Shown here: positions 27,109 to 34,211 of the stretch, piece by piece
Position numbering within the stretch: the first letter of the stretch is position 1
How the letters are laid out: the number at the start of each line of letters is the position of its first letter
NCBI GenBank assembly: GCA_963678255.2
Contig: CAXXTW010000001.1
Span: forward strand, 620,001-684,000
DNA length: 64,000 bases
From: G963678255 sp963678255
GTDB taxonomy: Bacteria > Cloacimonadota > Cloacimonadia > Cloacimonadales > WRIO01
Reading direction: 5' to 3'
Program-made: the position numbers and the translations under genes
Notes under the pieces: generated by a model
Database searches by the model: none
What the model was told of the DNA's origin: nothing
Seen by the model: only the letters and a program-made list of their open reading frames with translations

Positions 27109-28079
27109 GTCTTTCTGTTCATTAATACTTTAAGAAGTTTTTCTCGGATATTAATATGCGAGAAAATTGCTTCAACAACAAAATTTATTAGAGGCAGATT
27201 GAGATTTAATTGAGTAAATTTCATCACGGTTTTTGCCATGGAAACACCTTCGACTTCCATTCCAACTGTTTTTAAAGCATCATCAGTACTCATTCCTTGT
27301 GCTAGATATTTCCCAAACTTCCTGTTTCTACTGTTTTCAGAAAGACAAGTGGTAATTAAATCACCCATCCCTGCTATGCCATAGACAGTCTTTGGATTTA
27401 CATTTAAAAAGGCCATCAAAGTTTCAAATTCATTTAATCCCTGAGTCATGATTAATCCATAGATATTAGTTTTAAAACCTAGCCCATCAGCAATACCAAT
27501 AGCAATAGCAATCAATCCTTTTAATGACGAAGTAAGCTCAATCCCTTTAATATCTGTGCTGAATTCAAAGAATAACAAACTATTTTGCAGTTTTTGCTGA
27601 AGATAAAAGAGTAACTCTATGTCATTTGAAGCAAGAACCGCTTTTGCCGGTAACCCTTCAGCTAGTTCTCTTGCTATGGTAGGGCCTGAAAGATTTGCAA
27701 AACGTATTTTAGGTAAACAAGATACTACAGTCTCTTCAACCGTTTTCAGATTATGATGGTCAACTCCTTTTGATACATTAACAAAAATAAATGAATCATA
27801 TCCATGCTGTTTGAATTCCAGTGAGATATCATGCATTTTTCGAGAAGGAACTGCTACAATAACAATATCTTCAGGATCGATTGGAGAAGAGAATTTCTTC
27901 TCTGCCATAATGTTGTCTGGTAGTTTTATCTTTGGTAAATAATCTTTGTTTTCTCTGTCTTGATTGATACAAATGGCTTCAACTTCTGTTAAAGTCCACA
28001 AATTCACCTGGTTTTTTTCTGCAAATAGGATACCAAGCGTTGTTCCCCAATTTCCTGCACCCATAATAATGACTTTCAT
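27105..28079 (-). CDS. gpsA: Glycerol-3-phosphate dehydrogenase [NAD(P)+]
   Basis: Makes glycerol-3-phosphate for phospholipids. N-terminal Rossmann motif GAGNWGT, central SGPTIARELAEGLP, the GLKGLIAIAIGIADGLGF block and the C-terminal GMGDLITTC and NRKFGKYLAQG motifs are all present (324 residues). The ribosome site is AGAGGA. It is the last gene of the long leftward operon beginning at rpmH, 12 bases after the metallo-hydrolase. Confidence 0.94.
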   Translation of the reverse strand: MKVIIMGAGNWGTTLGILFAEKNQVNLWTLTEVEAICINQDRENKDYLPKIKLPDNIMAEKKFSSPIDPEDIVIVAVPSRKMHDISLEFKQHGYDSFIFVNVSKGVDHHNLKTVEETVVSCLPKIRFANLSGPTIARELAEGLPAKAVLASNDIELLFYLQQKLQNSLLFFEFSTDIKGIELTSSLKGLIAIAIGIADGLGFKTNIYGLIMTQGLNEFETLMAFLNVNPKTVYGIAGMGDLITTCLSENSRNRKFGKYLAQGMSTDDALKTVGMEVEGVSMAKTVMKFTQLNLNLPLINFVVEAIFSHINIREKLLKVLMNRKT

Positions 28080-28091
28080 GATCAGATCCTC

Positions 28092-28895
28092 TTAAAATTG
28101 ATAGCAAGGCTCTTTGTCGGCATGACCAAAGACCAATATGCCTTTTTTGGCTTTTAGCTCATTAATGACACGTTTTTTGACGTTAAAAGTAGTTTTACGA
28201 CATAAGTCGTAGGCAGAAATAACAGAAAGGTTTAAATGATATCTTGAGGGAATGATGTCACTTGCAAAGATAAGAAATAATTCTTCATCTTCTACTTGGA
28301 CGATTTGCATGCCTTCACTATGACCTTTAACCAATTGAAGTGTAATACCCGGAATCAATTCCGTATTACCATCGGGAAGGTTGAGTTTAAAAGAATCACT
28401 GAGAAGACTGAGATGTTGTTGAAAAGGATAAGCTGGGGCATTTAGCTCATCAGGATTTGTGGCTGAAAACCATTCTTGTTTTTGAATATGATGATATGCA
28501 TTTGGAAAAGTCAATTCATTTGGGAAACTCTCGTGCAAAATCCCACCTAAATGATCAAAATGTAAATGCGTAAGGATCACATGATGAATGTGTTCTCTTT
28601 TTATTCCAAGAGAAGATAACTCTTCTAGTAAGGTGAATTGAGAAGGCCGATATATCTTTTTCTGTTTATCCGTCAAAATATTACCAACACCTGTATCGAT
28701 CAGAATATTCAATTGGGGCGTCTGAATCAAAAGACAATTCAAAGACATAGGAAGACAGAATTGTTCATCATCCTGTAGATCTTTATGCCAGATAGATTTT
28801 GGAAATACACCCAACGAAGCGCCGGCATCTATGTAATAGCTGCCGGCGCTTAATAGGCTGATAGAAAAGTTTTTACTCTTCTGAATGTGTCTCAT
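28092..28895 (-). CDS. Metallo-beta-lactamase-fold hydrolase
   Basis: The metal site THLHFDHLGG (HxHxDH) and downstream His residues in VKGHSEG and VFGHAD are intact, so an active metal-dependent hydrolase is expected. It is 267 residues with no signal peptide. The start lies 23 bases inside jag, implying coupled translation. The substrate is unknown; lactonase-like or other small-molecule hydrolases share this pattern. Confidence 0.85.
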   Translation of the reverse strand: MRHIQKSKNFSISLLSAGSYYIDAGASLGVFPKSIWHKDLQDDEQFCLPMSLNCLLIQTPQLNILIDTGVGNILTDKQKKIYRPSQFTLLEELSSLGIKREHIHHVILTHLHFDHLGGILHESFPNELTFPNAYHHIQKQEWFSATNPDELNAPAYPFQQHLSLLSDSFKLNLPDGNTELIPGITLQLVKGHSEGMQIVQVEDEELFLIFASDIIPSRYHLNLSVISAYDLCRKTTFNVKKRVINELKAKKGILVFGHADKEPCYQF

Positions 28896-29586
28896 GATTT
28901 TTATCTTTTCTGATAGTTTTTACACTTTTGAAAGACTTAGTCGTTTGATTTTTAGGCGCTTGAGCTTTGGCTAACGATATGACTATCCTTCTTGAATTTC
29001 CTTCTCCTATTGTGGTTGTTTTCAGTCGTTCATCTTCAAGAACCACCTGATGCACTAATCTTCTGTCTCCAGAATGCATAGGTTCCAGCACATAACTCTT
29101 TTTGGTTTTAATAACTTTCTCAGTAATCATTTGAATACGTTTCAATAGGTTTTCATTTCTTCTTTGGCGATAGCCATCCACATCTATGCGAATAATGTTC
29201 TTGTCAGCTTCATTTTTAAAAATGGCACGATTGACAATGTATTGTAAATTATCAAGAAATTTTCCATCTTTTCCGATTACAAATCCCGGATCTGATGGAT
29301 TACTTATACTCATATTAAAATTTGCATCTTCTTTTATTATCTCAATCGAATCAAATTCAATGCTCATTCTGGATAATAATCCTTCCAGAAAAGATCTCAT
29401 TTTGTCTTCCAGTTCATCAATAAAGAAATTGACAATGGCTGGTTTTCCACCAAATAAACCCAGAAAAGCTTTGCTCTGGTGCTGGATGATGTCATATGTG
29501 AATTGATCATCCGTTATCTGGTATTCATTCTTTATTTCTTGAATAAGAAAATCAACGCTTCTTCCTGTTTTTTTCAGGGTTTTCAT
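28873..29586 (-). CDS. jag: KhpB/Jag RNA-binding protein
   Basis: The Jag_N domain (residues about 1-50, with SKAFLGLFGGKPA) is followed by a KH domain (GFVIGKDGKFLDNLQYIVNR) and an R3H domain (YVLEPMHSGDRRLVHQ). It is encoded beside yidC as in most bacteria and overlaps it by four bases. The basic C-terminal tail is unstructured. It binds RNA; its cellular role is known mainly from Gram-positives. Confidence 0.93.
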   Translation of the reverse strand: MKTLKKTGRSVDFLIQEIKNEYQITDDQFTYDIIQHQSKAFLGLFGGKPAIVNFFIDELEDKMRSFLEGLLSRMSIEFDSIEIIKEDANFNMSISNPSDPGFVIGKDGKFLDNLQYIVNRAIFKNEADKNIIRIDVDGYRQRRNENLLKRIQMITEKVIKTKKSYVLEPMHSGDRRLVHQVVLEDERLKTTTIGEGNSRRIVISLAKAQAPKNQTTKSFKSVKTIRKDKNHETHSEE

Positions 29587-31226
29587 AAATAAGCCTTCTT
29601 TTTTTGCATATTGTTTTGAATAACAGTTTGAATGATCTGCAATAAGTTAAAGACCATCCAATAAAGAACCAAGCCTGATGGCATGGATTTAAAGATAAAG
29701 AACATCATTACAGGCATGATATAGAGCATCATTTTTTGGGATTGCATTGCTGCTTGTTGTTTTTCGTCCATTTTTTTAAATTCATCAGTATCTGTTTTTG
29801 GCATAGACATTTTTTGTTGGACAAACATTGAAATACCCATTAAAATTGGAAGAATCCAAAATGGATCTGGCTCTGACAAGTCTGTTAAATAACTAAAAAA
29901 TGTTGCTTGTCTTAAATCGATTGCATATCTTAACACTGGATACAAAGCAAAGAAAATCGGCATTTGCAGAAGTATGGGCAGACAACCACCCATCGGATTT
30001 ACTTTGTGTTCTTTATATAACTGTCTTAATTCTTGATTTAAACGAACTGGATCATTTTTGTATTTCTGCTGAATCTCTTTCATTAGAGGGTTAATTTCTT
30101 GCATTTTTTTAGCAGATTGCATTGTTTTGTGGGTTAATGGAGAAAGTATCAATTTTAATAAGAGTGCAAAAATTATAATTACAATACCATAATTTGGAAT
30201 AAATTTGTGCATAAAACCTAAAAGTTTTAAGAAAAATTTACTAATAAACCTGATCCATTTTCCACCTAATTCTGCTATCTCTTCCATTCCGTTATTAAAT
30301 TTGGATAAACGATCATAATCTACTGGACCAAGGTATAATTTATAATGATCTTCAAATTGGGATACAACTTTTGAAAACTCAACATTTACGCGAAATGCAG
30401 GACTTTCATTGACCTGAAAGATATCAATATCTTTTGTTTCAATTTTCTTTTCTGGGACAAGAGCATATAAGAAATATTTGGAACGAACAGCCGCCCAGTC
30501 AAGTCTGCCAGCTGACTTTTTAGCCTTATCCATTTTTCGAAGAAGAGTCTCCTGTCTTTCGTTATTGATCTGAGTAATGACTTTAAATGTATTTTTCTTA
30601 TCTTTGACAGACGCAGGATTATCTTCAGTTAGATTGATTCCTGAGTCAAAAGAGATTTGATAACCGGTTAAAGATGAAACATTATTGGCTTTAATTCCAA
30701 AATCTAAAACATAGTCATTTTTAAGAGTAATTGTTTTTTCAAAAGTTTTATTGCCTTTTGCGTCTTTTATAAAAAAGAATAGTGTTTGTGAAGAATCTGT
30801 ATTAACAATTTCATATTCCATAGGAATATTAGCGAGATCCTGTGCCTGATTATTAAAACGGAGTTTAACATCAAGAAGGTTTTTATTTTTTGGAACGAGC
30901 TGAACCAGTGTTTTCTTGTTAGATTCAGTGTACTTTTTCATGGTGATATTGTTGATTTTACCACCTAAATTAGTAAAGGTAACGTCTATAAATTCATTTT
31001 CAATTTTTATATCTTTAACAACTGGGATGTCTTTGTTTATTAATCCTTCTGTAATAATTATATTATCAAGAGAAGGTTCTTCACTCGAAGTATTTGTTTC
31101 AGCTTTGGCTTGAACTGTATTTTTAATATCATTTTGAACCGGTGGTTGAGGTTTCCAAATATAATTCATGCTTACCCAATAAATAATCATTATTATTAAG
31201 ACAGCGAAAAGGGTTCTTTTTTCCAA
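29583..31226 (-). CDS. yidC: Membrane protein insertase YidC
   Basis: Inserts proteins into the inner membrane. It is a long Gram-negative type (547 residues). An N-terminal helix (MEKRTLFAVLIIMIIYWVSM) is followed by a large periplasmic beta domain (about 45-320) and the five-helix core with the MQEINPLMKEIQQKYKNDP and NPMGGCLPILLQMPIFFALY blocks. It lies between yidD and jag in the conserved block. The ribosome site is GGAGG. Confidence 0.95.
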   Translation of the reverse strand: MEKRTLFAVLIIMIIYWVSMNYIWKPQPPVQNDIKNTVQAKAETNTSSEEPSLDNIIITEGLINKDIPVVKDIKIENEFIDVTFTNLGGKINNITMKKYTESNKKTLVQLVPKNKNLLDVKLRFNNQAQDLANIPMEYEIVNTDSSQTLFFFIKDAKGNKTFEKTITLKNDYVLDFGIKANNVSSLTGYQISFDSGINLTEDNPASVKDKKNTFKVITQINNERQETLLRKMDKAKKSAGRLDWAAVRSKYFLYALVPEKKIETKDIDIFQVNESPAFRVNVEFSKVVSQFEDHYKLYLGPVDYDRLSKFNNGMEEIAELGGKWIRFISKFFLKLLGFMHKFIPNYGIVIIIFALLLKLILSPLTHKTMQSAKKMQEINPLMKEIQQKYKNDPVRLNQELRQLYKEHKVNPMGGCLPILLQMPIFFALYPVLRYAIDLRQATFFSYLTDLSEPDPFWILPILMGISMFVQQKMSMPKTDTDEFKKMDEKQQAAMQSQKMMLYIMPVMMFFIFKSMPSGLVLYWMVFNLLQIIQTVIQNNMQKKKAYL

Positions 31227-31238
31227 TTTTCCTCCTGT

Positions 31239-31457
31239 TTATAGTAAAGGATCATCCCCGCCCGGATGAAAAGGATGACATTTTGATATGCGAATGATAG
31301 AGAGAATTAGCGCTTTATGTAAAGGATATTTTTGAAAAGCTTGAAGAGCATAATTAGAGCAAGTTGGCCTGAATCTGCAAGATGAAGGTAATATTGGTGA
31401 TAATACAATTTGATAAGCTCTAATCAACAAAAGGAATGGTTTATTTATCCAAAGCAT
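31239..31457 (-). CDS. yidD: Membrane protein insertion factor YidD
   Basis: A 72-residue peripheral membrane protein with the diagnostic CRFRPTCSNYALQAF and KCHPFHPGG motifs. It starts inside the end of rnpA (17-base overlap) and precedes yidC. Confidence 0.95.
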   Translation of the reverse strand: MLWINKPFLLLIRAYQIVLSPILPSSCRFRPTCSNYALQAFQKYPLHKALILSIIRISKCHPFHPGGDDPLL

Positions 31458-31782
31458 AATGCGTTAATTTTTTAAATACTTTGTTAACATCATTTTTAAG
31501 TTCTGTGTAACTTGCATTTACTGAATCCGGTCTGGCAATAATATTAACCAAATAATGGGATATATCAGGCTGATCCAATAAATCCTGAAGGATCGCTTTT
31601 AATCTTCTGCGTATTTTGTTACGCATCACGGCGTTACCTACCTTTTTACTTACGGTCAGCCCAACAGCCAATTCTGTGTTATTCCCATCTTGAATGTAAA
31701 CAATCAGTAGATAATTTCCGTAGATCTTACTCTGACTATTTCTTAATTTGTTAAATATCTTTTTTTGCTTGATCCGAAGCAT
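31441..31782 (-). CDS. rnpA: Ribonuclease P protein component
   Basis: Protein subunit of RNase P, which trims tRNA 5' ends. The RNA-binding motif (RNKIRRRLK) and N-terminal hydrophobic cleft (GLTVSKKVGNAV) are present. The ATG at 31782 shares its A with the rpmH stop codon (TGATG); a TTG one codon earlier is less likely. It is 113 residues. Confidence 0.94.
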   Translation of the reverse strand: MLRIKQKKIFNKLRNSQSKIYGNYLLIVYIQDGNNTELAVGLTVSKKVGNAVMRNKIRRRLKAILQDLLDQPDISHYLVNIIARPDSVNASYTELKNDVNKVFKKLTHYALDK

Positions 31783-31916
31783 CAAACACAGAGAACTTTT
31801 CTACCTTTAGCTCTTCTGCGCTTTAACACTCTGCGACCATTTTTTGTTGACATACGAGCACGAAACCCATGAACAGATTTTTTTCTTCTATTATGTGGCT
31901 GAAATGTTCTTTTCAT
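31782..31916 (-). CDS. rpmH: Ribosomal protein bL34
   Basis: A 44-residue, highly basic protein starting MKRTFQPHNRRKK and containing HGFRARM and GRRVLKRRRAKGRK, the standard bL34 sequence. GGAGG lies 7 bases before the ATG. It heads the rpmH-rnpA-yidD-yidC-jag operon. A TTGACA at 31985-31980 on the minus strand may be its -35 box, but the -10 is poor. Confidence 0.96.
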   Translation of the reverse strand: MKRTFQPHNRRKKSVHGFRARMSTKNGRRVLKRRRAKGRKVLCV

Positions 31917-32223
31917 TTTATTCCTCCAATTTAATCCTTTCTATTCTTTAAAGCACCAAAGTAAATTTTCGGCTTGAAGTGTCAAGAATAAATTGATTAT
32001 TAGCCGTTACCTATTATGAGACTGCCCAAAATATATAAGCTTCCTTTAAGCTACTCTTCTGCTTATAAGCGTGAAAATGAACCTATATGCTTCAAAACAT
32101 TGTATTCTTGACATATTCTGCAATAAATCTTTACTAAAAAAAGAAATAATTTAATCAAATCTTCTCCTAATTCTGAGTAACATCTATCTTTCTCCCTGAT
32201 AATAATTTATAAATGGAATTATA

Positions 32224-32379
32224 GCCCATAAAAAAATGGCGTGTTATGGAGCGAGTTCGGCTCGGACTCGAATACTTGAAGACAATACTCATTTTATCTA
32301 CAAATTCCTATACCTCATCAATCTAATACAAGAAATAATCCAGATATAAGTGTTACAATTGCCCATGAAAAAATGGCGT
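32224..32379 (+). repeat. Duplicated 19-bp segment
   Basis: 32224-32242 and 32361-32379 share GCCCAT-R-AAAAAATGGCGT, 18 of 19 bases identical. Further short matches downstream of each (ACTCGAA, TTGAAGACAAT) suggest partial copies of one small gene. Confidence 0.6.
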
Positions 32380-32556
32380 AAAGTCGTAGTGAAACTCGAA
32401 GGGGAACGAACAGCCATTCTGATTGAAGACAATGGTTTACCTCATAATTTAACTTACCCATTGGCAAGCTATAGCGGAGTCCCTGAGCGTGACTGGGGAT
32501 TAAATGGCATACCATCAGAAAAATACAGATATTTATATTTCAATGAAAAGAGATGA
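32365..32556 (+). pseudogene. Possible decayed small gene (63 codons)
   Basis: The frame opens at ATG 32365 (MKKWRKVVVKLEGER) and reads 63 residues to a TGA. The composition looks protein-like, but there is no ribosome site, and a partial copy of its start lies 137 bases upstream. It could be an intact short protein or a remnant. No family is recognised. Confidence 0.35.
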
Positions 32557-32715
32557 AAATCAAGATCCCCGATAGGGGTTTTCCGGGCTTGAACTTTCTT
32601 TGCTTCGTTTATTTTGCATCAAGGCAAAAGAAATGAAGATTACATTTATTAAAATTTGTCATGTTAAAGCAATTCACCAACGAAGAAGCTTAACTTTTAT
32701 CTTTTATCTATTATC

Positions 32716-32904
32716 GGCAAATTCTTGATTTGCCATTATCTGTAGTGCGTCAGCGCTACCATTATCTTCTCCAATTAGATGTCAATTTTTAAAAGGACAA
32801 TCTCAAAACAAGGTGTTTCATTTTTACCAAACAGGCGATAGCCTGATATGAGCTTTTATCTGCAAATCTCTGATTTGATATTATCTGCAACACACGAGTG
32901 TTGC
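32716..32904. repeat. Cluster of short hairpins separated by TTATCT
   Basis: Five small inverted repeats with 3-5-base loops: GGCAAAT/ATTTGCC (32716-32734), GTAGTGC/GCGCTAC (32742-32759, one G-T pair), CAGGC/GCCTG (32832-32845), CAAATC/GATTTG (32863-32877) and GCAACAC/GTGTTGC (32887-32904). Four of them are bordered by TTATCT- or ATCATCT-like spacers and form two similar pairs. Several stems differ in sequence, so structure rather than sequence seems kept. Confidence 0.6.
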
Positions 32905-32913
32905 CATCATCTA

Positions 32914-33003
32914 ATGCGTATTATCATGGATTGGAAAAAACCCAAGCTAACAGGCTATCTAAAACCAATATACAAATGCTCCAAACGGATCCCAGATCAG
33001 TAA
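32914..33003 (+). pseudogene. Fragment related to the gene at 8949
   Basis: A 29-codon frame begins MRIIMDWKK, closely matching the start MRVIMDWEK of the unknown gene at 8949-9494 in both protein and DNA, then diverges and stops. It directly follows the hairpin cluster and has no ribosome site. A broken copy is the simplest reading. Confidence 0.5.
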
Positions 33004-33214
33004 ATTTGTTTAGAGATGTTTATACTTTTATTTCTGATAATTGATAAGAAGATTCATTAGGTCTGCTTGAAGAAAATGAAAGATAAAATTAAAGCAATAG
33101 GTCACTAAATAGAGCATTAAGGATTTGCCTTTCATAAAATTATGAAAAATATCTTGCCAAAAACTCTGATCTGATAATTTTTGCTTTTAAATAGAAGAAT
33201 AGTGAGGAAATATT

Positions 33215-33775
33215 ATGGCATCTGTATCCGATATACGCAACGGGTTATTGATCCAGTTCAAGGATAGCATTTACGAAATTATTGAGTTTTTACATGTAAA
33301 ACCTGGTAAGGGTGGTGCTTTTGTCAGAACAAAACTTAGAAACATAAAAAGTGGGAAAGTACTCGAAAATACTTTTCGAGACAAAGATGAATTGACTGAA
33401 GTAAAAGTTGAGAAATTTCGAAAACAATTCTTATACAGAGAAGGCGAACATTTAGTCTTCATGGATATGAGTTCTTATGAACAAACTCCTGTCGAAATGG
33501 AAGTTATTGGTGATAAAGATAAATATATGCTCGAAGGTATTGAAGTCGAAATGTTGATGGATGAAAACGGTCAAATACTCGGAATCGACTTGCCAATCAC
33601 CGTCGTTCAAGAGATTGTTGAAGCTGAACCAAACGTCAAAGGAAATACAGCATCAGGTGGTGGAAAATCTGCTAAAACTGAAACTGGTTTAATGATCACC
33701 GTGCCTTTCTTTGTTGAAGCTGGCACAAAAGTAAAAATCGATACACGCAACGGATCTTATATCGAACGTGTATAA
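33215..33775 (+). CDS. efp: Translation elongation factor P
   Basis: Helps ribosomes through polyproline. It is 186 residues with the three-domain EF-P layout. KPGKGGAFVRTKLRN is the domain I tip loop with the conserved lysine that is often modified. TGLMITVPFFVEAGTKVKIDTRNGSYIERV is the domain III end. The ribosome site is GTGAGG. It is followed 60 bases later by a small cysteine-containing gene that may have its own promoter. Confidence 0.95.
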   Translation: MASVSDIRNGLLIQFKDSIYEIIEFLHVKPGKGGAFVRTKLRNIKSGKVLENTFRDKDELTEVKVEKFRKQFLYREGEHLVFMDMSSYEQTPVEMEVIGDKDKYMLEGIEVEMLMDENGQILGIDLPITVVQEIVEAEPNVKGNTASGGGKSAKTETGLMITVPFFVEAGTKVKIDTRNGSYIERV

Positions 33776-33782
33776 AAATCGC

Positions 33783-33813
33783 TTGACATTTTTCAAGCGG
33801 ATATATTTATAAC
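33783..33813 (+). promoter_or_regulatory. Possible promoter and inverted repeat before the small Cys protein
   Basis: TTGACA (33783-33788) lies inside an inverted repeat (CGCTTGA/TCAAGCG, 33780-33799). The best -10, TATAAC at 33808-33813, is 19 bases away, longer than ideal. Confidence 0.35.
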
Positions 33814-33835
33814 ATATAGAATTAAGGAGGAATCA

Positions 33836-34048
33836 ATGGCTAAAGGTAAATCATTTGCAGCAAAACTTGCGCATGAACAAAGTTCTGAAGGAAAAGTCAT
33901 TTGTCCAGTTTGTAATACAGAAATTAAAAAGATAAAACTAATTTTATCACGTGAATCCAAAGCTAACACTTGGGCTCCAAAATATGAATTTCGTAACATT
34001 TGTAAATGTAATGAACAAGATATTTTTACCGGAAAAATTTTATCATAA
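33836..34048 (+). CDS. Small putative zinc-ribbon protein
   Basis: A 70-residue protein with CPVC at residues 23-26 and CKC near 60-62, a spacing consistent with a zinc ribbon or rubredoxin-like knuckle. The N-terminus is basic. The gene is well supported: AAGGAGG is 6 bases before the ATG and a strong terminator follows. It is downstream of efp. No family is recognised, and the metal binding is inferred from the cysteines only. Confidence 0.75.
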   Translation: MAKGKSFAAKLAHEQSSEGKVICPVCNTEIKKIKLILSRESKANTWAPKYEFRNICKCNEQDIFTGKILS

Positions 34049-34070
34049 TATCCGAATAATGCACTCTTTT

Positions 34071-34110
34071 ACCCTCTTATTCTTCAAATAAGAGGGTGTT
34101 TTTTATTTTT
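34071..34110 (+). terminator. Terminator after the small Cys protein
   Basis: A perfect 11-bp stem ACCCTCTTATT/AATAAGAGGGT, loop CTTCA, then a long T-rich run. Confidence 0.92.
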
Positions 34111-34211
34111 TTTTAAATAATGTGTTACATTTTGGATTTTAAGAGTTATATATAGTAGAGATAATAGAATTGATACAAATCTATTTTTGATTAGATTTGG
34201 CTGGAGTTGTA

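Larger units (their letters stand above)
31917..33214. other. 1.3 kb gene-poor stretch between rpmH and efp
   Basis: No intact gene of convincing length is seen. The stretch holds the rpmH leader, a duplicated 19-bp segment with a small decayed frame (32224-32556), a cluster of mini-hairpins (32716-32904), a fragment related to the gene at 8949 (32914-33003) and the efp leader. Only one near-match to a DnaA box (TTATCTACA at 32294) was found, so no replication origin is claimed. No tRNA was seen. Confidence 0.6.

Noticed and set aside
29186..29506. 106-codon frame opposite jag
   Set aside because: It is antisense to the clearly coding KH and R3H domains and has no ribosome site.
32294..32302. 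TTATCTACA resembling a DnaA box near rpmH
   Set aside because: Only one near-match was found, with no cluster, AT-rich unwinding repeats or dnaA gene, so no origin is called.
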